From an uncultured Blastococcus sp. (GTDB lineage: Bacteria > Actinomycetota > Actinomycetes > Mycobacteriales > Antricoccaceae), in NCBI GenBank assembly GCA_946221975.1, contig CAMIGT010000092.1, forward strand, positions 1 to 6,244: a stretch of 6,244 nucleotides of DNA, in the 5' to 3' direction. A program made the translations under genes and the position numbers. Below are positions 1 to 5,966 of this stretch, in pieces. The notes under the pieces are model-generated. The model did not search any database. It was not told where the DNA came from and saw only the letters and a program-made list of their open reading frames with translations. Position 1 is the first letter of the stretch. Every line of letters begins with the position of its first letter.

Positions 1-582
1 GGTCCGCAGCAGCTCCACCGCACCAGTCGTGAAGCAGTCCTCGCGCGGGCCGGGCAGATAGCCGACCTCGACGGCGCCATCGCGGATGTCGTCGGCGACG
101 GCATCGGCGTACGACGGACAGCCCTCGACCGCCGACCCGATCGGGACCCGGTCACCGCGACGCAGCGGCGCGGGTCCGAGCCCGGCAAGCGTGTCTAACG
201 AGCGACTGCCGAGCACCGGCGGCACATCGATTCCGCCGCGCCCACTCAGGTAGCCGCGCATCCCGTACTCTGCAGGCGAAATCGATATCAAAGCCCCGGC
301 TGGGACATAGTGCGCGACGTTGCGCGCGACGGCCCGGCCGTCGATCCGCACGACACCCGAGGCGCCGGTGACCGCGAGGGTCGTGGGTGAGTCAACCTGC
401 ACCTCGAGGTCGCCCAGCAGATACTCGATGGCCGCCGATCCGGGCCGGTTGCCCACGAGTCGGGCGCCGAGGCGGTAGGAGTTGAGGTCGGCCGCACCCG
501 CCCTGGGCACGCCCAGGTGCGCGTAGCCGAACCGGCCCTCGTCCTGGATGTGCGCTTCGAACCCGACCCGCTGGACCAGCAT
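1..582 (-). CDS. pxpC: 5-oxoprolinase subunit PxpC (biotin-dependent carboxyltransferase family), 3' end outside window
   Basis: The first 194 residues of PxpC are visible; the 3' end runs off the left edge with no stop. PxpC is the AHS2/KipA-type subunit of the cytoplasmic prokaryotic 5-oxoprolinase (PxpABC), which hydrolyses 5-oxo-L-proline to L-glutamate at the cost of ATP. Family landmarks seen: 'IQDEGRFGYAHLGVPRAGA' at residues 12-30, 'RLVGNRPGSAAIE' at 41-53, 'YLSGRGGIDVPPVLGSRS' at 111-128 and 'YLPGPREDCF' at 175-184. Family members usually run about 280-330 residues, so roughly a third is missing. The ATG at 582-580 shares one base with the pxpB stop codon (TGATG), indicating translational coupling and fixing the start. 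One rare TTA leucine codon lies at 196-198. Identification is strong; the same domain occurs in urea amidolyase and allophanate hydrolase, but the three-gene context favours PxpC. Confidence 0.95.
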   Translation of the reverse strand, partial: MLVQRVGFEAHIQDEGRFGYAHLGVPRAGAADLNSYRLGARLVGNRPGSAAIEYLLGDLEVQVDSPTTLAVTGASGVVRIDGRAVARNVAHYVPAGALISISPAEYGMRGYLSGRGGIDVPPVLGSRSLDTLAGLGPAPLRRGDRVPIGSAVEGCPSYADAVADDIRDGAVEVGYLPGPREDCFTTGAVELLRT

Positions 583-1205
583 CAAACCGCCCGGAAGATG
601 ACCGTGTCGCCGACATCCACGAGGTGGGGCGGCTCGCGGTCGGTCTGCCAGAGCGTGGCACCGGTCAGCGTGCCGATCAGGCTCCATCCGCCCGGGGTCG
701 GGGCGGGATAGATGACGGTGTACTCGTTGGCGATCGCGACCGATCCGGCCGGCACCCTCGTCCGCGGACTGTCCCTTCTTGGGACGCGCAGCATCGGCGG
801 GAGCCCAGAGAAGTACGCGAGACCGGGCGCGAAACCGAAGAAGTCGACCGTGTACGGCGCGCCGGTGTGCGCGTCGACGATCTCCCCCGTACTGCGGCCG
901 AGCCGCCGCGCAAGGTCGTCGAGATCCTCGCCGTCGTAGCGCACGCTGAGCTCGACTGTCCGCGTCGCCGCCCGCTCACTGGACCGCGTCGTCACACCCG
1001 CGGCGGACACGTCGGCGACCACACGCTCCACGGTGCCGATCGGGCCCAACACCATCACGGTGCGTTGGGCAGGGACGACCTCGACGAGCTGACTGGACAG
1101 TGGATGGGCTCGCACCGCGCGGGCGAACGCATGCACCGCACCGATCGTCGCGAGCTCGACGAGCAATGCGTCCTCACCGACGCGGCGCGTTTCGGGGGTC
1201 GTCAT
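582..1205 (-). CDS. pxpB: 5-oxoprolinase subunit PxpB (AHS1/KipI family)
   Basis: A 207-residue protein of the AHS1 (allophanate hydrolase subunit 1/KipI) family, which pairs with PxpC; the pair is required with PxpA for ATP-dependent 5-oxoproline cleavage. Sequence support: N-terminal 'GEDALLVEL' at residues 10-18, 'DAHTGAPYTVDFFGFAPG' at 111-128, 'PRTRVPAGSVAIA' at 147-159 and 'YPAPTPGGWSLIGTL' at 166-180, the typical conserved block of this family. Length is normal for a stand-alone PxpB. The reading frame stays open 38 codons further upstream, but that extension lies inside pxpA, is arginine-rich and does not look like family sequence. The ATG at 1205-1203 overlaps the pxpA stop by four bases (ATGA), the usual coupled arrangement, so I chose it. 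In Bacillus the homologue KipI was first described as a sporulation kinase inhibitor; nothing here suggests that role. Confidence 0.95.
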   Translation of the reverse strand: MTTPETRRVGEDALLVELATIGAVHAFARAVRAHPLSSQLVEVVPAQRTVMVLGPIGTVERVVADVSAAGVTTRSSERAATRTVELSVRYDGEDLDDLARRLGRSTGEIVDAHTGAPYTVDFFGFAPGLAYFSGLPPMLRVPRRDSPRTRVPAGSVAIANEYTVIYPAPTPGGWSLIGTLTGATLWQTDREPPHLVDVGDTVIFRAV

Positions 1206-1981
1206 CGAGAAACGGCAGCAACATTGGCGATGCGCACCAGCTCGACCCCGGCGCCTTTGAGAGCGTCGCGGACCGCGCGCGCCATCTGCGGTGCGCCCGG
1301 GGAGTCGGAGTGGATGCACAGCGAGTCAACCGGCATCTCGATCGTCTCGCCGTCGGCCGTCACCACCGTGCCCTCGGTCGCCAGTTGGACCGCGCGGTCG
1401 GCGGCGGCCGCGACGTCGCTGATTACCGCGTTGGGGTCCGACCGCGGCACCAGGAGACCGTCACGCTGGTAACCGCGGTCGATGTAGCCCTCGCGGATCC
1501 GGCGCACGCGGCGTTGGTCGGCACGCGCGGCGAAGGACGTGCCCGGCTGGCAGAGAAACGGCAGCTGCGCGTCGTAGTCCAAGATCGCGTCGAGGACGGC
1601 ATCGGCGTACTCGTTGTCTTGCACCGCGGCGTGGTAAAGCGCGCCATGTACCTTCACGTAGCTCACCCGACCACCGGCCCGGCGCGCGAACGCGCCAAGC
1701 GCAGCGAGCTGGTACGACAGCTCGTTGGCGAGCGTGGTGCGCGAGACCTCGACAAAACGCCGGCCGAACCCGATCAGGTCACGGAACCCTGGATGTGCGC
1801 CGATCCCGACTCCGTTGGCCACCGCGGTCCGGCATGTGGCATCCATGATGTCCGGGTCGCCGCCATGAAACCCGCAGGCCACATTCGCGTCCGTGACCAG
1901 GCCCAACAGCGTGTCATCCTCGCCCATGCGGTAGGCGCCGTACCCTTCACCGAGGTCGGAGTTCAACGAAATCCTCGGCAT
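1202..1981 (-). CDS. pxpA: 5-oxoprolinase subunit PxpA (LamB/YcsF family)
   Basis: A 259-residue LamB/YcsF-family protein, the subunit that acts on 5-oxoproline in the PxpABC complex. Conserved blocks are in order: 'LNSDLGEGYG' at residues 6-15, 'ANVACGFHGGDP' at 32-43, 'GAHPGFRDLIGFGRR' at 61-75, 'YVKVHGALYH' at 108-117, 'DRGYQRDGLLVPRSDPNAVI' at 168-187 and 'LCIHSDSPGA' at 221-230. Length is normal for the family. The frame is open 65 codons upstream, but those residues cross the intergenic region and enter the divergent gene. The ATG at 1981 has GAGAGGAAAG eight bases upstream and begins directly with the family N-terminus, so it is the start. It is the first gene of the pxpA-pxpB-pxpC operon, with pxpB starting inside its stop codon. 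A candidate -10 box lies about 53 bases upstream. Confidence 0.96.
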   Translation of the reverse strand: MPRISLNSDLGEGYGAYRMGEDDTLLGLVTDANVACGFHGGDPDIMDATCRTAVANGVGIGAHPGFRDLIGFGRRFVEVSRTTLANELSYQLAALGAFARRAGGRVSYVKVHGALYHAAVQDNEYADAVLDAILDYDAQLPFLCQPGTSFAARADQRRVRRIREGYIDRGYQRDGLLVPRSDPNAVISDVAAAADRAVQLATEGTVVTADGETIEMPVDSLCIHSDSPGAPQMARAVRDALKGAGVELVRIANVAAVSR

Positions 1982-1988
1982 GGCAGCA

Positions 1989-1998
1989 CTTTCCTCTC
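1989..1998 (-). promoter_or_regulatory. Shine-Dalgarno site of pxpA
   Basis: Read on the minus strand the site is GAGAGGAAAG, seven bases before the ATG at 1981. It decides the pxpA start against the much longer open frame that continues upstream. Confidence 0.75.
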
Positions 1999-2033
1999 GA
2001 ATTCGACGTGGCGAGTGGTGAGCTCGACTTGCG

Positions 2034-2039
2034 ATTCTA
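2034..2039 (-). promoter_or_regulatory. Candidate -10 box for the pxpABC operon
   Basis: The minus strand reads TAGAAT here, one mismatch from TATAAT and a common vegetative -10 form in Actinomycetota. It would start a transcript roughly 45 bases upstream of the pxpA ATG. At 17 bases' spacing the -35 position reads CGGGAC, a poor match to TTGACA, so the call rests on the -10 hexamer and its position in the divergent intergenic region. Confidence 0.4.
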
Positions 2040-2068
2040 GCCGCCGCGCACAAACCGTCCCGGACACT

Positions 2069-2097
2069 TGACATGCCCGGTCCGGCCGGGTTCGAGT
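2069..2097. repeat. Imperfect inverted repeat in front of the monooxygenase gene
   Basis: Inner arms CCCGG (2076-2080) and CCGGG (2086-2090) enclose a five-base loop. Farther out, TTGA (2068-2071) faces TCGA (2092-2095) with some asymmetry and mismatches. It ends against the ribosome-binding region of the plus-strand gene, so it could act as an operator or as a leader hairpin limiting translation. In DNA this GC-rich such arms arise by chance fairly often, so confidence is low. Confidence 0.3.
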
Positions 2098-2102
2098 GGA
2101 GG
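2098..2102 (+). promoter_or_regulatory. GGAGG very close to the monooxygenase ATG
   Basis: GGAGG is followed by a single base and then the ATG at 2104. Spacing is usually five to nine bases, so this is either a poorly spaced site or the protein starts elsewhere. The only upstream in-frame start-like codon is TTG at 2068, which lacks a clear ribosome-binding site, and no good in-frame start follows soon after 2104. Confidence 0.4.
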
Positions 2103-2103
2103 A

Positions 2104-3960
2104 ATGTCGTCACATCCTGACCTCGCTGTCCAGGTACGCGAGTGGGCGCAGCGATTCTCGCGGGCTGCCGCGGCACGTGACGCTGAGCAGCTCGCGGAGC
2201 TCTTCACCGATCCGTCGTACTGGCGCGATCTCGTCGCGCTGACCTGGGCTCCGCATACGTTCAGTGGCCGCACGCAGGTGGTGGCAGCGCTGGCCGTCGC
2301 GCCGTTGACCGACACGATGCGACTGGAGCTGGACCGGCGCACGCCGGTTCGGCAGGTGGCGCGTGCCGGAGTCGAGTGCATCGAAGCGGTATTCAAGCTC
2401 CGCACGGCCGTCGGCACCGGTCACGCCGTCGCCCGCCTCGTGCCTGACGACGACCGGCTCACGGCATGGACGCTGGGAACAGTGCTGGAAAACCTCACCG
2501 GTCACGAAGAACGAGTCGGCCCACACCGGCCCAACGGCGCAGAGTGGTCACGCTCGTTCAGCGGTCCGAACTGGCGAGACCAACGCCGTGCGCGGCTCGA
2601 CGACACGAGCGCCAACCCAACCGTGCTCGTCGTCGGTGGCGGGCAGGCCGGGCTGTCGGCCGCAGCCCGGCTGCAGACCTACGGCATCGACGCACTCGTC
2701 ATCGACGCCCACCCGGCGATCGGCGACAACTGGCGCGGTCGCTACCACTCGCTCACGCTGCACAACGAGACGTGGGTGAACCACCTGCCCTATCTGCCGT
2801 TTCCGGACAACTGGCCGACGTACATCCCCAAGGACAAGCTGGCGGACTGGCTTGCGGCGTACGTCGAGGCGATGGAGCTGCGTGTCTGGACCGACAGCGA
2901 GCTGGTCAGCGCCGAGTGCGACGATGACTCGGCCAGTTGGACCGCGACGGTGCGCAGCTCCGACACCGAGCGCACGCTGCGACCACGGCACATCGTGATG
3001 GCTACCGGCACGAGCGGACCGGAGTACATCCCCGATATACCTGGCCTCTCGTCATTCTCCGGCGATTCTGTCCACTCGGGTCGGTTCGCCGACGCCGCCA
3101 AGTACGCCGGGCGTCCGGCGGTGGTAATCGGCACCGGAACCAGCGGTCACGACGTGGCCCAGGAGCTGCACGCTGCGGGCGCTCGCATCACGATGGTGCA
3201 GCGCGGGCGCACGCTGGTCTCAAACGTCGGACCTGACTACGCCGGCAAGATCTACAGTCTCTATGGCGAAGGGATCCCTACCGATACGTGCGATCTCATC
3301 ACCGCCGCGACGCCGTACCCGGTGATGCGCCGCGCGCAGCGGCTGGTCACCCGCGACGTCGCGGCTCGCGAGAAGCCGTTGCACGATGCCCTGGAGGCCG
3401 TCGGTTTTCGCACGACGCTGGGCGAGGACGACACTGGCTGGCAGATCCTCTACCAGTCGCGCGGCGGTGGCTACTACCTCAACGTCGGCTGCTCGGAGCT
3501 CATCGCCTCCGGCGAGATCGCCCTCGCCCAGTGGGAGGACGTCGAGCGCGTGACCGAGCACGGTCTTCAGCTTCGTGACGGGAGCGCGATTGACACGGAC
3601 CTCATCGTGATGGCGACCGGCTACGACGGCCAGGATGCCCTGCTGCGTCGACTGTTTGGCGACGAGGTGGCAGAGCGGGTCGGCCCGGTGTGGGGTTTCT
3701 CCGAGGAGGGCGAGCTTCGCAACCTGTGGTCTCCCACCGGCCAGCTCGGCCTGTGGTTCATCGCCGGCAGTCTCGCCCAGTGCCGGATCTTCTCCCGCAC
3801 GCTTGCACTACAGATCCAGGCAAGAGAGCTCGGTCTGGTGCCGCCGGACTATCGCCTGCCGCGCAGCGGCGGAGAGGTCCGCGAAACGGACCTCACCGAT
3901 CCAGCTCCGTCGGAGTCATCGGTGCGTCGTGCAATGCAGCAGCACGTCGCGCCTCGGTGA
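2104..3960 (+). CDS. Flavin-containing monooxygenase-like NAD(P)/FAD-dependent oxidoreductase with N-terminal NTF2/SnoaL-like domain
   Basis: A 618-residue cytoplasmic two-domain protein. Residues 1 to about 135 look like an NTF2/SnoaL-like fold (blocks 'ELFTDPSYWRDLVALTW' at 32-48 and a strand-rich 'GTGHAVARLVP' region). A linker leads to an FMO-type enzyme: FAD-binding GGGQAG at 178-183 with acidic D201 after the second strand, 'GDNWRGRYHSLTLH' at 207-220, FMO signature F-x-G-x3-H-x3-F at 318-328 ('FSGDSVHSGRF'), NADPH-binding GTGTSG at 343-348, and ATG motifs at 300-302 and 504-506. The last signature residue is F, favouring FMO over Baeyer-Villiger type (W). The C-terminal 'GLWFIAGSLAQCRIFSRTLA' block fits the family. 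Such enzymes use NADPH, FAD and O2 to oxygenate N, S or carbonyl compounds; the substrate here is unknown. Start 2104 was chosen as the only ATG, despite odd ribosome-site spacing. Its last 68 bases overlap the opposite-strand HEAT gene. Confidence 0.9.
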   Translation: MSSHPDLAVQVREWAQRFSRAAAARDAEQLAELFTDPSYWRDLVALTWAPHTFSGRTQVVAALAVAPLTDTMRLELDRRTPVRQVARAGVECIEAVFKLRTAVGTGHAVARLVPDDDRLTAWTLGTVLENLTGHEERVGPHRPNGAEWSRSFSGPNWRDQRRARLDDTSANPTVLVVGGGQAGLSAAARLQTYGIDALVIDAHPAIGDNWRGRYHSLTLHNETWVNHLPYLPFPDNWPTYIPKDKLADWLAAYVEAMELRVWTDSELVSAECDDDSASWTATVRSSDTERTLRPRHIVMATGTSGPEYIPDIPGLSSFSGDSVHSGRFADAAKYAGRPAVVIGTGTSGHDVAQELHAAGARITMVQRGRTLVSNVGPDYAGKIYSLYGEGIPTDTCDLITAATPYPVMRRAQRLVTRDVAAREKPLHDALEAVGFRTTLGEDDTGWQILYQSRGGGYYLNVGCSELIASGEIALAQWEDVERVTEHGLQLRDGSAIDTDLIVMATGYDGQDALLRRLFGDEVAERVGPVWGFSEEGELRNLWSPTGQLGLWFIAGSLAQCRIFSRTLALQIQARELGLVPPDYRLPRSGGEVRETDLTDPAPSESSVRRAMQQHVAPR

Positions 3961-4570
3961 TCGCCGCGTCGAAGTCCTCATCCGGATGATCGATCAGCCG
4001 CTGGGTGGCGAGTGCGTGCGCCCGCACGGCTGGGTCCTGATCGAGCTTGGCACGGTCCAGGGCCGACGCCGCGCCTGGGCCGAGCGCCGCAAGCGCGCGG
4101 CTCAGGCTGCGCTGCACGTCGCGACCCTCCCGGCCCAACTGGCTCGTCAGAGTCGCAGCGAGAGCGGGCGCGTCGCTGGCGGGAGCGAGCACGACCGCCG
4201 CACGCCATGCGGCGCGGGCGACCTCGTCGTCTGCGTCGCGCAGCATATCGGCGGTGATCGACGACCAGGCGCGTTGGTCGCCGATCTTCGACAGCGTATG
4301 CAGCGACTGGCTGCGGGCTTGCGGCACGGCCGACGACAGCTCACCGAGCAGCCGGTCCACCGTGATCGCCGGATCGTGCCGGGTGAGCGCCCAGGTGAGC
4401 ATGTCGCGCACGAAGAAGTCCGGCTCGAGCGCCGAATGCTCAACGAGGACGTCGACGTACTTGTCATGAGGATTCATGCCCGCGACGAGTGCGGCGCGTT
4501 GCCGCGCCGACGAGTCCGACGCGCGCAACGCCTGAGCGAGCTTCGCCGTCTGGCCGTCCGACCGACCCAT
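3893..4570 (-). CDS. HEAT-repeat protein, function unknown
   Basis: A 225-residue soluble helical protein with about six degenerate HEAT-like repeats: residues 14-30, 49-65 ('EPDFFVRDMLTWALTRH'), 80-98 ('AVPQARSQSLHTLSKIGD'), 111-128 ('RDADDEVARAAWRAAVVL'), 147-163 and 178-193. HEAT repeats form alpha-solenoid scaffolds for protein binding; I see no catalytic domain. Similar stand-alone proteins, or ones attached to MerR-type regulators, are familiar in Actinomycetota, but no DNA-binding domain is present here. Start: GGAGGTG at 4580-4586 lies nine bases before the ATG at 4570, better than the in-frame ATG at 4588 or GTG at 4597, which would add 6 or 9 residues. It follows the transporter gene by 64 bases with no obvious terminator, so co-transcription is likely. 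The 3' end overlaps the convergent monooxygenase by 68 bases. Confidence 0.85.
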   Translation of the reverse strand: MGRSDGQTAKLAQALRASDSSARQRAALVAGMNPHDKYVDVLVEHSALEPDFFVRDMLTWALTRHDPAITVDRLLGELSSAVPQARSQSLHTLSKIGDQRAWSSITADMLRDADDEVARAAWRAAVVLAPASDAPALAATLTSQLGREGRDVQRSLSRALAALGPGAASALDRAKLDQDPAVRAHALATQRLIDHPDEDFDAAITEARRAAALHDAPMTPTELDR

Positions 4571-4579
4571 CTCGCTGAA

Positions 4580-4586
4580 CACCTCC
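4580..4586 (-). promoter_or_regulatory. Shine-Dalgarno site of the HEAT-repeat gene
   Basis: Minus strand reads GGAGGTG, a seven-base match to the 16S rRNA tail, nine bases before the ATG at 4570. It supports that start over ATG 4588, whose codon touches this site. Confidence 0.65.
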
Positions 4587-4634
4587 ATTGCGCCCACGCC
4601 ATGGTGTCAGAGTCGATCAAGCAGGTTTCTCGCG

Positions 4635-5903
4635 TCAGGGCGCGAGCTCACGTCCGCGGGTCTCGGGCAGGGCCAGTGCGGCCAGCACGGCGACGAGATA
4701 GGCACCGCCGGCAAAGATCGGGATCGCCGTGGCCAAGCCCATGCGGTCGCCGAGGAACCCGACGAACGCCGGAAACAGCGCGCCGATGCCTCGTCCGAAG
4801 TTGTAGCAGAAGCCTTGCGCCGAGCCACGGATTCGCGTGGGAAAGAGCTCGGTCAAGAACGAGCCGAGGCTGCTGAACACCCCGGAAGCTGCGAAGCCGA
4901 GCGGAAAACCCAACACGAGCATGAGGCTGTTACTGAGGTCGAACTGCGTATAAGGCACGACGATGATGCCGGCGAGTACGGCGAAGATGAGCACGTTCGC
5001 CTTACGTCCCAGGCGATCTGTGAGCCATGAGCCAACCAGGTATCCGGCGAACGAGCCGGCGATGATGACCGCGAGGTAGCCGCCAGTCCCGATCACGGTG
5101 AGACCTCGCGACTTGGTCAGGAACGCAGGCAGCCACGTCGTGATGGCGTAGTAGCCGCCCTGAATTCCGATGCACATCAGGCTCGCGAGCACCGTCGTGC
5201 GCAGGATGCCGGGCGCGAAGATCTGCAGGAAGTCGCTGCCCTTGCGGCCCTTGCGCTGCACGCTCGCGGTAAACACCTCCGGCTCGGGAACGTAGCGCCG
5301 GATGAAAAACACCAGCACAGCAGGGATCGCGCCAAACCAGAACATCACCCGCCACGCAAGCTCGGGCTCGAAGATCGAGAAGCTGAGCGTGTAGAGCAAG
5401 GCTGCGGCGCCCCAGCCGATCGCCCAGCCGCTTTGCACGATGCCGACCGCCCGGCCACGCATCCGGGCGCGGACCATCTCACCGATCAGCACCGACCCGA
5501 CCGCCCACTCGCCGCCGAACCCGAGCCCCTGCAGCGCGCGCAGCACGAAGATCTGCGGATAGCTCTGGGTGAACCCGATGAGCACCGTGCAGACCGAGAA
5601 GGCCAGGATCGTGATCTGCAGGACGCGGACCCGGCCGAACCGGTCGGCGAGGATCCCCGCCAGCCAGCCGCCAACCGCGGAGAACAGCAGCGTGACGGTG
5701 GCAAGCAGGCCGGCCTGCCCTTGGCTGATGCCCATCACCACCATCACGGTGGTGAGCACGAACGTGAACACCATGTAGTCGAGGGCGTCGATGGCCCAGC
5801 CCAGGAAGGCGGCGGTGAGGGTACGGCGTTCGGTCCGGTTCAGGTTGCGCAGCATCGACAGCGGCGAGCCGGTGTCCTTCTGCGCGACGTCGTCGGTTGT
5901 CAT
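4635..5903 (-). CDS. Major facilitator superfamily transporter, substrate unknown
   Basis: A 422-residue inner-membrane transporter with about twelve hydrophobic segments in two halves, joined by a charged loop at residues about 202-225. The first MFS motif A is at 78-93 ('GGWLAGILADRFGRVR') and the second-half copy at 291-301 ('GSWLTDRLGRK'). The first helix carries 'DALDYM' at 39-44, resembling the acidic D-x2-D pair of organic-acid:H+ symporters. 'LQGLGFGGEWAVGS' at 124-137 and 'LPETRG' at 412-417 are also typical. These features resemble carboxylate symporters of the AAHS/SHS type (aromatic acids, sialate, lactate), so proton-coupled uptake of an organic acid is my inference. Length is normal. 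The ATG at 5903 has AGGAG seven bases upstream. It lies 63 bases after the HepT-like gene and 64 bases before the HEAT gene, all on the same strand. Confidence 0.93.
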   Translation of the reverse strand: MTTDDVAQKDTGSPLSMLRNLNRTERRTLTAAFLGWAIDALDYMVFTFVLTTVMVVMGISQGQAGLLATVTLLFSAVGGWLAGILADRFGRVRVLQITILAFSVCTVLIGFTQSYPQIFVLRALQGLGFGGEWAVGSVLIGEMVRARMRGRAVGIVQSGWAIGWGAAALLYTLSFSIFEPELAWRVMFWFGAIPAVLVFFIRRYVPEPEVFTASVQRKGRKGSDFLQIFAPGILRTTVLASLMCIGIQGGYYAITTWLPAFLTKSRGLTVIGTGGYLAVIIAGSFAGYLVGSWLTDRLGRKANVLIFAVLAGIIVVPYTQFDLSNSLMLVLGFPLGFAASGVFSSLGSFLTELFPTRIRGSAQGFCYNFGRGIGALFPAFVGFLGDRMGLATAIPIFAGGAYLVAVLAALALPETRGRELAP

Positions 5904-5910
5904 CTCAGAG

Positions 5911-5915
5911 CTCCT
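5911..5915 (-). promoter_or_regulatory. Shine-Dalgarno site of the MFS transporter gene
   Basis: Minus strand reads AGGAG, seven bases before the ATG at 5903, and supports that start. Confidence 0.65.
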
Positions 5916-5933
5916 CTCCCGAGCAATCTTCCT

Positions 5934-5952
5934 CGCGCAATCGCAATGCGCG
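5934..5952. repeat. Small hairpin between the HepT-like and transporter genes
   Basis: CGCGCA (5934-5939) and TGCGCG (5947-5952) are perfect complementary arms around a seven-base loop, 14 bases past the HepT-like stop. No T-run follows on either strand, so it is not a standard intrinsic terminator. It could be a weak transcript-processing or attenuation hairpin, or chance in GC-rich DNA. Confidence 0.3.
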
Positions 5953-5966
5953 CAAGATCTACAGCC

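Noticed and set aside
624..1472. Long plus-strand open frame of 282 codons opposite pxpB and pxpA
   Set aside because: It is an arginine-rich antisense shadow with no recognisable domain, opposite two strongly conserved genes; high-GC DNA yields such frames often.
1100..2071. Plus-strand open frame of 323 codons opposite pxpA
   Set aside because: Composition is dominated by Arg, Ala, His and Val, with no family blocks; it mirrors pxpA.
2068..2096. TTGACA as a classical promoter for the monooxygenase
   Set aside because: The hexamer at the -10 position (TTCGAG) is a poor match and lies next to the ribosome site, leaving no room for a leader.
2068..2103. TTG start adding 12 residues to the monooxygenase
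   Set aside because: No ribosome-binding site precedes it, the added residues (Pro/Gly/Ser-rich) match no domain, and they overlap the inverted repeat. It remains a weak alternative because the ATG has poor spacing.
1982..2176. N-terminal extension of pxpA by 65 residues
   Set aside because: The extension runs into the divergent gene, has no family sequence, and the ATG at 1981 has a good ribosome site and begins at the family N-terminus.
2637..3150. Baeyer-Villiger monooxygenase assignment
   Set aside because: The signature ends in F rather than W (F-x-G-x3-H-x3-F), which fits the FMO class better, although activity cannot be settled from sequence.
3635..4876. Plus-strand open frame of 413 codons spanning the monooxygenase end, the HEAT gene and the transporter end
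   Set aside because: It crosses three genuine genes in other frames, is Arg/Ser/Cys-rich and shows no domain.
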